8,199 nucleotides of DNA from Phycisphaerae bacterium. GTDB lineage: Bacteria > Planctomycetota > Phycisphaerae > Sedimentisphaerales > Anaerobacaceae. The stretch covers positions 1-8,199 of the forward strand of contig JAUWBX010000054.1 of NCBI GenBank assembly GCA_030609625.1, written 5' to 3'. The notes under the pieces are model-generated. The model did no database searches, was not told the DNA's origin, and was given only the letters and a program-made list of their open reading frames with translations. Both the position numbers and the translations under genes were made by a program. This document shows, piece after piece, positions 1-5,434 of this stretch. How positions within the stretch are numbered: the stretch's first letter is position 1; each line of letters starts with the position of its first letter.

Positions 1-146
1 ACCTCGAAGCCGACCGCACCGAACTAAATGACCTTTCACAAAAGTACACACGAACAGTTGAACAGTTAAAGGCGATGTATGAAAGCTGGGAAGCCAGATG
101 CGATGTGCAGCCCTGGCCTGTAAAAAAGCCCGGCAAAAAAGCATAA
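1..146 (+). CDS. Sulfatase, C-terminal fragment (5' end outside window)
   Basis: This is the last 47 codons of a gene that enters from the left; the reading frame starts at position 3 and ends with TAA at 144-146. The peptide begins LEADRTELNDLSQKY and later reads YESWEARCDVQPWP. This matches the usual C-terminal tail of arylsulfatases: an acidic 'LYDLEADRTELNDL' strand, a helix, and a final 'W..R..V.PWP' segment, followed here by a Lys-rich end. The catalytic domain is outside the window, so the active-site Cys and metal ligands cannot be checked. The stop lies 3 bp before the next sulfatase start, which makes it the upstream member of the same operon. The assignment rests on tail resemblance recalled from the family and on context. 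Confidence 0.75.
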   Translation, partial: LEADRTELNDLSQKYTRTVEQLKAMYESWEARCDVQPWPVKKPGKKA

Positions 147-149
147 GAT

Positions 150-1718
150 ATGAAGAGCCTTGTGAAAAAAGACATTCATCGGCGAGACTTTTTAAAGACT
201 ATAAGTCTAAGTGCGGCAGCACTGACGATACCGGGATGTGGTAGTGCTGCGCGCGAGCTTACCAGCAGGAGTCCCCGAGGTCCGAACATTGTCTTTATTA
301 TGGCTGACGATATGGGTTATGGTGATGTGGGCTGCTACAATTCCGAATCGAAGATTCCCACGCCGAATATAGACAAGTTAGCTAAACAAGGCGTTCGCTT
401 TACGGATGCCCATTCGCCGTCAGCGGTTTGCACCCCCACTCGCTACGGTGTGCTGACGGGCAGATACTGTTGGAGGACCTGGCTGAAAAGCGGTGTCGTG
501 GGCGGTTATACCAATCCGTTGATAGAGCCGACTCGAACTACGGTCGGCTCGCTCCTGCAGAAACAGGGTTACCGGACGGCCTGTATCGGCAAATGGCATC
601 TGGGCGTGGGCTGGACCCGGCACAACGGCTATGTGGGTAACGCCAAAGATGGCCCCAAATATTCTTCGTGGCAGGACGGAGACCCCAAGAAGGGGATGAA
701 TGTAGATTTCACCAAGCCGGTTAACGGTGGTCCGGCGGATTTGGGTTTTGATTACGCGTATTATACGGCTGCCTGTTCGACGATTGACGGCCCATTTTGC
801 TATATTGAGAACAGGCATACAGTCGGGATACCGAATAAGATGATGCCGATAGACAAAAGTGTTCATACCGACTACCGTCCACGTCCCGGCTGGGTGGCTG
901 ATGGGTTTGATGTCACGCAGGTCGATACGGTATTTACCCGCAAAGCCGTTGAATTTATGGAGGACAATTGTAAAGACCACCCTGCGAAGCCATTCTTTTT
1001 ATACCTGCCCCTTTCTTCGCCGCACGCTCCGTGGCTGCCGCCGGGTTTTGTTAAAGGCCGCAGTCAGGACGGCCCGCGCGGTGATATGCTTGTCTGGACC
1101 GACTGGTGTGTGGGCCGAATTCTTGATGCACTGGAGCGTTTGGAGCTGACGAAAAATACGTTGTTAATTGTTACCAGCGACAACGGCCCTCGTCATGGCC
1201 GGGAGGGTCACAAATCGTCAGGTAAGTTGCGGGGCTTTAAGTCACATATCTGGGAAGGCGGACATCGTATTCCTTTCCTTGCCCGCTGGCCTGGAAAGAT
1301 TGAGCCGGGCAGTACCAGCGATGAGGTTATCTGCCTGACCGACCTGATAGCGACCTGTGCAGTTATCGTGGGAGCGGAACTACCCGATGATGCTGGTCCG
1401 GACAGCTTTAATATTCTTCCTGCTCTTTTAGGTGAAGAGCTTGACAAGCCGATTCGGCCGGCTATCGTTCACCATTCTGTTTTTGGGGTATTCTCTATAC
1501 GTCAGGGCAAGTGGAAGTTGATACTCGATACGAAAACATCCGGCGGGTGGGTTCGTCCCAGCGGCAAAAAACCGGAAACCGGAACTCCGGGACAGCTTTA
1601 TAACCTAAAAGAGGACCCGTATGAACGCAATGACTTGTGGAACAAATATCCTCAAATCGTGGAGTGCCTGACGGAGCTGCTTGAAAAGTATAAAGAGCAA
1701 GGCCACAGCAGAGCTTAG
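150..1718 (+). CDS. Tat-exported lipoprotein sulfatase (arylsulfatase A-like), 522 aa
   Basis: A type I sulfatase of the alkaline phosphatase superfamily, hydrolysing sulfate esters; the substrate is unknown. The N-terminus has a twin-arginine motif (RRDFLK, residues 11-16), a hydrophobic stretch and a lipobox-like IPGC with Cys30, so it is probably exported folded and lipid-anchored. Pro at -2 of the lipobox is atypical. Visible active-site elements are Asp53-Asp54 (metal), Cys94 in CTPTR (the formylglycine precursor), GKWH at 147-150, His292 in SPHAPW, Asp344-Asn345 in TSDNG (metal), and Lys364 before WEGG. The C-terminal subdomain has the RQGKWKLI strand near 451-458 and a closing LYNLKEDPYERNDL tail. 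The length is normal for the family. The start lies 3 bp after the upstream stop and has no clear Shine-Dalgarno, so translation is probably coupled to the preceding gene. An internal GTG at 162 is a less likely alternative start. Confidence 0.93.
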   Translation: MKSLVKKDIHRRDFLKTISLSAAALTIPGCGSAARELTSRSPRGPNIVFIMADDMGYGDVGCYNSESKIPTPNIDKLAKQGVRFTDAHSPSAVCTPTRYGVLTGRYCWRTWLKSGVVGGYTNPLIEPTRTTVGSLLQKQGYRTACIGKWHLGVGWTRHNGYVGNAKDGPKYSSWQDGDPKKGMNVDFTKPVNGGPADLGFDYAYYTAACSTIDGPFCYIENRHTVGIPNKMMPIDKSVHTDYRPRPGWVADGFDVTQVDTVFTRKAVEFMEDNCKDHPAKPFFLYLPLSSPHAPWLPPGFVKGRSQDGPRGDMLVWTDWCVGRILDALERLELTKNTLLIVTSDNGPRHGREGHKSSGKLRGFKSHIWEGGHRIPFLARWPGKIEPGSTSDEVICLTDLIATCAVIVGAELPDDAGPDSFNILPALLGEELDKPIRPAIVHHSVFGVFSIRQGKWKLILDTKTSGGWVRPSGKKPETGTPGQLYNLKEDPYERNDLWNKYPQIVECLTELLEKYKEQGHSRA

Positions 1719-1723
1719 TGGAA

Positions 1724-1730
1724 AGAGGTG
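1724..1730 (+). promoter_or_regulatory. Ribosome binding site setting the start of the second complete sulfatase
   Basis: AGAGGTG lies 8 nt before ATG 1739. This favours ATG 1739, which directly gives MNRREFLK with the Tat motif at the N-terminus. The in-frame GTG at 1718 overlaps the previous stop codon and would sit upstream of this site. Confidence 0.7.
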
Positions 1731-1738
1731 AGAATTTA

Positions 1739-3259
1739 ATGAATCGACGCGAGTTTCTAAAGGCAATAGGCTTAGGTGCAACGGTGTTGACAGTGTCTGG
1801 GTGCGCGAGCGGCACGCGACGTCTGAGCGGAAATACGCAAGTTCAAAAACGGCCTAATATCATCTTTCTGATGTCTGATGACCAGCGGTGGGACTTAATG
1901 GGGTGTATGGGCAATCCCGTAATCAAGACGCCCAATATGGACAGTCTGGCCGCCGAGGGAGTTCTTTTCGAGAATGCTTTTCTGACCACTTCGATATGTA
2001 TGGCCAGCCGGGCCAGTGTAATGCTGGGCCAGTTCGAGAGCCGGCACCAGTGCAATTTCGAGCGGCCTTCCAACAAAACGATATCGTACGCCGAATTTGA
2101 TAAAAGTTATCCCCGCCTCTTACAAAAAGCAGGGTATCGAACAGGATTTATCGGCAAGTTCGGTTTTGCGGTTAGCAAAGACAAAATCCGGAATTGTCCG
2201 CTTAATCCGGACGGCAGTCGAGATTCGAAGGGGCATTTGTGGAAAAAGCAGGAATATATGCCCGCAGATAAATTTGACGCCTGGTATGGTTTTCCCGGAC
2301 AGGGTAGGTACTTCCCTAAAGACAAGAATGGGAAGCATTTGACGCAGATTATGGGCGAGCAGGCTGTGGAATTTTTCGAGGACTGCGAGCCGGGCCAACC
2401 CTTTTGCCTTTCGATTAGTTTTAAGGCCCCGCACGGCCCAACCCAGCCGGACCCGGCCTACAAGGATATGTATAAAGACGTGAAAATTCCCCGCCGGATA
2501 AACGACGGAGATGAGTATTTCGAGAAGCTGCCGAAGGTGGTTCGGGAACACTGGCGCGGACGCAGGGTTTACCAAAAAGAAGCCGGCCCCGAAAAGTATC
2601 AGGAATTTATGGAGATACATTATCAGTGTATCAGCGGAATCGACGTTGTGATTGGGCGGATACGCGATGAGTTAAAGCGTTTGAAGCTGGATGATAATAC
2701 GGTCATTATTTATACCTCGGACAATGGCTATTTTTGCGGCTCTAAGGGATTAGGCGGCAAGTGCCTTTTATATGAGGAATCTATCCGCACGCCTCTGATT
2801 ATTTTCGACCCTCGTCTCGATACATCTAAACGAGGAAGTCGCCGCCGGGAATTGGTGGTGAACATTGACTTTGCACCGACCATGTTAGATATGGCTGGCG
2901 TTGAAATACCAGCGGCGATGCAGGGAAAAAGTTTGCTTGGCCTTGTCAAAGGTGAACAAAAAAAGTGGCGCGATTCGACTTTTCATGAAAATTATTTTAC
3001 CTCGCACTTTATGCCGGCCTTGTCAAACGCCGGCAGCCAGCGCCGGAAGGTGCTTGAGAGAAGTGTTCGATGTAAGGCTGTCCGGACCAAACGCTGGAAG
3101 TATATTCGCTATTTCGAACAGCGTCCGATGGTCGAAGAACTATTCGATATTCAAAACGACCCCATAGAAGCGTATAATCTTACCGAGAAGCCGGAATATT
3201 CCGATGTCCTTGTCCGGCTGCGCAAGTTATGTGACGACTGGATTCGTAAAGCCAAATAA
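1739..3259 (+). CDS. Tat-exported lipoprotein sulfatase, 'YEESIR' type, 506 aa
   Basis: A second type I sulfatase, distinct in subfamily from its neighbours. It starts MNRREFLKAIGLG (Tat motif RREFLK at 3-8) and has a lipobox VSGC with Cys22. Metal ligands are Asp47-Asp48 and Asp328-Asn329 (TSDNG). The formylglycine precursor is Cys87 in CMASR, the C-x-A-x-R variant. His232 sits in APHGP, and Lys341 precedes the LLYEESIRTPLII block. That block is typical of the group holding iduronate-2-sulfatase-like, heparan- and mucin-type sulfatases, but the substrate cannot be named. The GKWH motif of the neighbours is replaced by GKFGF (139-143), so its His is missing. A Lys/Arg-rich insertion lies at about 245-285. 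It follows the previous gene by 20 bp and has its own Shine-Dalgarno. The C-terminus closes with ELFDIQNDPIEAYNL, the usual sulfatase tail. Confidence 0.92.
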   Translation: MNRREFLKAIGLGATVLTVSGCASGTRRLSGNTQVQKRPNIIFLMSDDQRWDLMGCMGNPVIKTPNMDSLAAEGVLFENAFLTTSICMASRASVMLGQFESRHQCNFERPSNKTISYAEFDKSYPRLLQKAGYRTGFIGKFGFAVSKDKIRNCPLNPDGSRDSKGHLWKKQEYMPADKFDAWYGFPGQGRYFPKDKNGKHLTQIMGEQAVEFFEDCEPGQPFCLSISFKAPHGPTQPDPAYKDMYKDVKIPRRINDGDEYFEKLPKVVREHWRGRRVYQKEAGPEKYQEFMEIHYQCISGIDVVIGRIRDELKRLKLDDNTVIIYTSDNGYFCGSKGLGGKCLLYEESIRTPLIIFDPRLDTSKRGSRRRELVVNIDFAPTMLDMAGVEIPAAMQGKSLLGLVKGEQKKWRDSTFHENYFTSHFMPALSNAGSQRRKVLERSVRCKAVRTKRWKYIRYFEQRPMVEELFDIQNDPIEAYNLTEKPEYSDVLVRLRKLCDDWIRKAK

Positions 3260-3264
3260 GAAAC

Positions 3265-3270
3265 AGGAGG
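3265..3270 (+). promoter_or_regulatory. Strong Shine-Dalgarno for the third complete sulfatase
   Basis: AGGAGG ends 8 nt before ATG 3279. It fixes the start there and rejects the longer reading from ATG 3204, which would overlap the previous gene by 56 bp and put 25 non-signal residues before the Tat motif. Confidence 0.85.
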
Positions 3271-3278
3271 TTTTTTCA

Positions 3279-4727
3279 ATGGACAAAAATTTAAACAGAC
3301 GTGATTTCTTAAAGACAGCAGGCCTGACGGCGGCGGCGCTGGCGGTCCCGGGTTGCGGCAGTGTCTTTGAGCAGACTTCGAGCCGAGCATCTGTGGACAG
3401 GCCGAATTTGGTTATTGTATTCTGCGATGATGTTGGCTACGCCGATGTCGGTGTCTTCGGTGCCAAAGGATATAAGACGCCCAATCTCGACCGGATGGCG
3501 GCTGAAGGTGTGAAGTTCACGGATTTCTACGCTGCCGCAGCATCGTGCACTCCGTCTCGTGCGGCCCTGATGACCGGCTGCTACCCGCAGCGAGTGGGCC
3601 TGCCGAATGTAATAGGCCCCAGTGCGAAAATCGGCATAAGCAGTGCCGAGCAGACAATCGCCGAAGTCCTCAAGCCGCTCGGTTACGCTACTGCCTGCTA
3701 CGGCAAGTGGCACTTGGGACACCATCCCAAATTCCTGCCGATGCGCCACGGCTTCGACGACTACTTCGGCCTGCCTTACTCGAACGATATGTGGCCGTAC
3801 CACCCGACTAATAAAAGATTTCCCGACCTGCCGCTTATTGAGGGCGAAAGGGTCATCGAATACAATCCCGACCAGACGCAACTGACCACATGGTACACCG
3901 AGCGTGCCGTTCGGTTCATTGAGAAGAACAAGGACCAGCCGTTCTTTCTGTACCTGCCTCATTCGATGGCGCACGTACCGTTGTTCGTCTCCGACAAATT
4001 CAAGGGCAAATCCGAACAGGGTCTGTATGGTGACGTCATGATGGAAATCGACTGGTCGGCGGGACAGATTCTTTCAACACTGAAACGATTAGGCGTCGAT
4101 AAAAAAACTTTGGTAATATTCAGTTCTGACAACGGCCCGTGGCTGAGCTACGGTGACCACGCTGGCTCTGCCGGACCGCTGCGTGAGGGCAAGGGTACGA
4201 CGTTCGACGGTGGCCAGTGTGAGCCGACGATTATGTGCTGGCCGGGCCAAATACCAGCCGGTACTGTCTGCAATGAACCGGCTTCGGCAATGGACATTTT
4301 GCCGACGTTTGCGAAATTAGCCGGAGCAGAACTGCCGACTCGGCGTATTGACGGCAAGGACATCTGGCCGTTAATGTCAGGTAAGCCCGGCGCCAAGAGT
4401 CCGCACGAAGCGCTGTTCTACTATCGCAGTTGGGCGCTCGAAGCGGTCCGCAGCGGAAAGTGGAAACTTCACCTGCCACATAGTTACCGCTCATTAGGCG
4501 GACGCAAGGGCGGCACAGGCGGTACGCCGGTCAAATATGAGCAGGCTAAAATCGGTCTGGTGTTGTTTGACTTAGAAAAAGATATAGGCGAGCAGCATGA
4601 TGTCTCCTCACAATATCCGGATGTGGTCGAGCGGCTTTTGGGCCTTGCTGAACAAATGCGTGAAGACTTGGGCGATTCGGCCAAGAAAATGACAGGGAAA
4701 AACAGAAGACCGCCCGGACGTGTTTAG
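3279..4727 (+). CDS. Tat-exported lipoprotein sulfatase (arylsulfatase A / GALNS-like), 482 aa
   Basis: The third complete sulfatase of the cluster. The N-terminus MDKNLNRRDFLKTAGL has the Tat motif at 7-12, then an Ala-rich hydrophobic segment and a lipobox-like VPGC with Cys26. Its signal segment closely resembles that of the sulfatase at 150-1718. Asp50-Asp51 are metal ligands, Cys90 in CTPSR is the classical formylglycine precursor, and GKWHLG lies at 142-147. Further elements are His232 in MAHVP, Asp284-Asn285 in SSDNG, and Lys305 in LREGKGTTFDGG. The C-terminal part, with ALFYYRSWALEAVRSGKWK and a Gly-rich loop at 405-415, resembles arylsulfatase A and N-acetylgalactosamine-6-sulfatase relatives. 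Odd point: Gln-Cys-Glu (313-315) follows the FDGG motif where Arg/Val-Pro is more usual. It is the last gene of the operon; a gap of about 700 bp follows. The exact substrate is not predictable from sequence alone. Confidence 0.93.
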   Translation: MDKNLNRRDFLKTAGLTAAALAVPGCGSVFEQTSSRASVDRPNLVIVFCDDVGYADVGVFGAKGYKTPNLDRMAAEGVKFTDFYAAAASCTPSRAALMTGCYPQRVGLPNVIGPSAKIGISSAEQTIAEVLKPLGYATACYGKWHLGHHPKFLPMRHGFDDYFGLPYSNDMWPYHPTNKRFPDLPLIEGERVIEYNPDQTQLTTWYTERAVRFIEKNKDQPFFLYLPHSMAHVPLFVSDKFKGKSEQGLYGDVMMEIDWSAGQILSTLKRLGVDKKTLVIFSSDNGPWLSYGDHAGSAGPLREGKGTTFDGGQCEPTIMCWPGQIPAGTVCNEPASAMDILPTFAKLAGAELPTRRIDGKDIWPLMSGKPGAKSPHEALFYYRSWALEAVRSGKWKLHLPHSYRSLGGRKGGTGGTPVKYEQAKIGLVLFDLEKDIGEQHDVSSQYPDVVERLLGLAEQMREDLGDSAKKMTGKNRRPPGRV

Positions 4728-4883
4728 CCGACACCAGAGAGAAAAAGACCGCTGCAGCGCATCTGTGATTCCGGGCTGAAAACAAAGGCGTAGAGTAAAA
4801 CTGTGTAAAATTTCAAGAAAAAAGAGAAATTTGACGAAATTTAAACAACAAAGAAACTGTTTTGCCGTATAAGTAAATAGAGA

Positions 4884-4962
4884 CAGGTAGGTTTGAAAGA
4901 CTTATTATAATTTGAGTCGTCATCATATTTGCCTTCTTAATTTCATATCACAAACCTGCCTG
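4884..4962. repeat. Stem-loop repeat, copy 1
   Basis: The arms CAGGTAGGTTTG (4884-4895) and CAAACCTGCCTG (4951-4962) form 12 consecutive pairs with one G-U. Inside, GACTTA (4899-4904) and TGAGTC (4913-4918) form a 6-pair hairpin with an 8-nt loop. The core (4889-4962) is about 90% identical to copy 2: by eye, 7 substitutions and one 1-nt gap over 74 nt. The unpaired 3' half (GTCGTCATCATATTTGC and onward) is nearly invariant. It could be a structured RNA element, a regulatory protein site or a small palindromic mobile repeat. The strand is not settled. Confidence 0.8.
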
Positions 4963-5022
4963 CCGAGAGGTTTTTTTGAAGTTTAATGTATGTTTTTGAG
5001 TGGAGAAGAATTTTGCGCGCAG

Positions 5023-5035
5023 GACTTGCGCCGAC
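5023..5035. repeat. 13-mer GACTTGCGCCGAC, copy 1
   Basis: It matches GACTTGCGCGGAC at 5183-5195 in 12 of 13 positions. It lies 61 nt after stem-loop copy 1, and the second 13-mer lies about 53 nt after stem-loop copy 2. This suggests a diverged tandem duplication of a unit of about 160-170 nt. Confidence 0.5.
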
Positions 5036-5053
5036 ATGGAAAATTTGACCAAA

Positions 5054-5129
5054 AGGCAGGTTTGAAAGACTTATTATAATCTAAGTCGTCATCATATTTG
5101 CTTTCTTATTTCATATCCTGAACCTGTCT
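5054..5129. repeat. Stem-loop repeat, copy 2
   Basis: The arms AGGCAGGTTTG (5054-5064) and TGAACCTGTCT (5119-5129) form 11 pairs including three G-U. The inner hairpin GACTTA (5068-5073) / TAAGTC (5082-5087) is fully Watson-Crick. Most differences from copy 1 within paired positions keep pairing: U-G becomes C-G, G-C becomes G-U, and the inner U-G becomes U-A. This suggests selection on an RNA or hairpin fold rather than on coding content. Confidence 0.8.
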
Positions 5130-5182
5130 GAGGGATGGCTTACACGATTGAGCTAAGAGCAGCTTTGAACGTGGGACGGCCT

Positions 5183-5195
5183 GACTTGCGCGGAC
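5183..5195. repeat. 13-mer GACTTGCGCGGAC, copy 2
   Basis: Partner of the 13-mer at 5023-5035, at a similar distance downstream of its stem-loop copy. The flanking sequence is only weakly alike. Confidence 0.5.
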
Positions 5196-5233
5196 TTTCT
5201 CGGCGAAAAACCGGTTTTGTTAACTTGTTTTGA

Positions 5234-5412
5234 ACCGACCGTTTTTGAGCGAAAAAACAGAACAATGGAGATTCGCAAAAAAACGGCGTTTAGTGCTATA
5301 CGTTACTCTTTGGCAGGGACTGTCATAGTGCGGGCCCGGTAGTTGGTTGTACTTATTGTTATTAAAGAGATTATCGAAATGTGCTTAAGAACGGTCGGTC
5401 GTGCGAATCTCC
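5234..5412 (+). ncRNA. Candidate pseudoknotted leader RNA upstream of the pseudopilin-Hint gene
   Basis: Two perfect complementarities cross. ACCGACCGTT (5234-5243) pairs with AACGGTCGGT (5390-5399), and GGAGATTCGCA (5267-5277) pairs with TGCGAATCTCC (5402-5412). The two 3' strands are only 2 nt apart, as in an H-type pseudoknot with coaxial helices. A further helix, CTCTTTGG (5306-5313) with TTAAAGAG (5362-5369; 8 pairs, two G-U), nests in the long loop. The second helix ends 9 nt before the Shine-Dalgarno of the next gene, so it could affect ribosome access. I do not recognise a known riboswitch or ribozyme class. If transcription starts inside the region, for example from the weak boxes near 5347-5374, the fold would not exist in the mRNA. 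Confidence 0.4.
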
Positions 5413-5421
5413 GAGAAAGTG

Positions 5422-5427
5422 AAGGAG
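5422..5427 (+). promoter_or_regulatory. Shine-Dalgarno for the pseudopilin-Hint gene
   Basis: AAGGAG lies 7 nt before ATG 5435. It supports this start, which places the prepilin cleavage site KG/FTLVE at the N-terminus. It sits directly 3' of the candidate pseudoknot. Confidence 0.85.
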
Positions 5428-5434
5428 AAAGAAA

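Larger units (their letters stand above)
4728..5434. other. Structured intergenic region between the sulfatase operon and the pseudopilin gene
   Basis: I find no convincing protein gene in these 707 bp on either strand. The first 150 bp are A-rich with a short palindrome CGCTGCAGCG (4750-4759) and no clear terminator. Then come two copies of a stem-loop repeat (4884-4962 and 5054-5129), each followed 53-61 nt later by a conserved 13-mer GACTTGCGC(C/G)GAC. A T7 tract at 4971-4977 follows the first copy by 8 nt and might help end sulfatase transcription. A perfect 12-nt palindrome AAAACCGGTTTT lies at 5207-5218. The 3' part (5234-5412) has crossing complementary helices. Promoter-like boxes are weak: TTGACG at 4831 lacks a good -10, and TTGTAC 5347-5352 with GATTAT 5369-5374 is only a partial match. 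Confidence 0.6.

Noticed and set aside
420..980. Long minus-strand open frame (186 codons) inside the first complete sulfatase
   Set aside because: It lies wholly within a gene with clear catalytic motifs, its translation shows no recognisable domain, and it has no ribosome binding site of note.
3204..3278. N-terminal extension of the third complete sulfatase from ATG 3204
   Set aside because: It overlaps the previous gene by 56 bp, and AGGAGG at 3265 with ATG 3279 gives a proper Tat signal at the N-terminus.
4750..4759. Palindrome CGCTGCAGCG after the sulfatase operon as a terminator
   Set aside because: It has no room for a stable loop and no T tract follows.
4813..4926. Minus-strand 37-codon reading frame starting in stem-loop copy 1 (MMTTQIIISLSNL...) with AAGAAGG upstream
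   Set aside because: In copy 2 the same frame stops after four codons (MMTT, then TAG), and the substitutions follow base pairing rather than codon positions, so a conserved small protein is unlikely.
4963..4980. Canonical intrinsic terminator at the T7 tract after stem-loop copy 1
   Set aside because: The stem ends 8 nt before the T tract, and no compact GC-rich hairpin abuts it; copy 2 has no T tract at all.
5045..5080. Promoter TTGACC (5045) with TATAAT (5075) at stem-loop copy 2
   Set aside because: The spacer is 24 bp, too long for a sigma-70 promoter, and the TATAAT is part of the ATTATAAT palindrome in the hairpin loop of both copies.
5310..5327. Sigma-54-like TGGCAGG box upstream of the pseudopilin gene
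   Set aside because: The -12 GC element is not at the required spacing from the GG.
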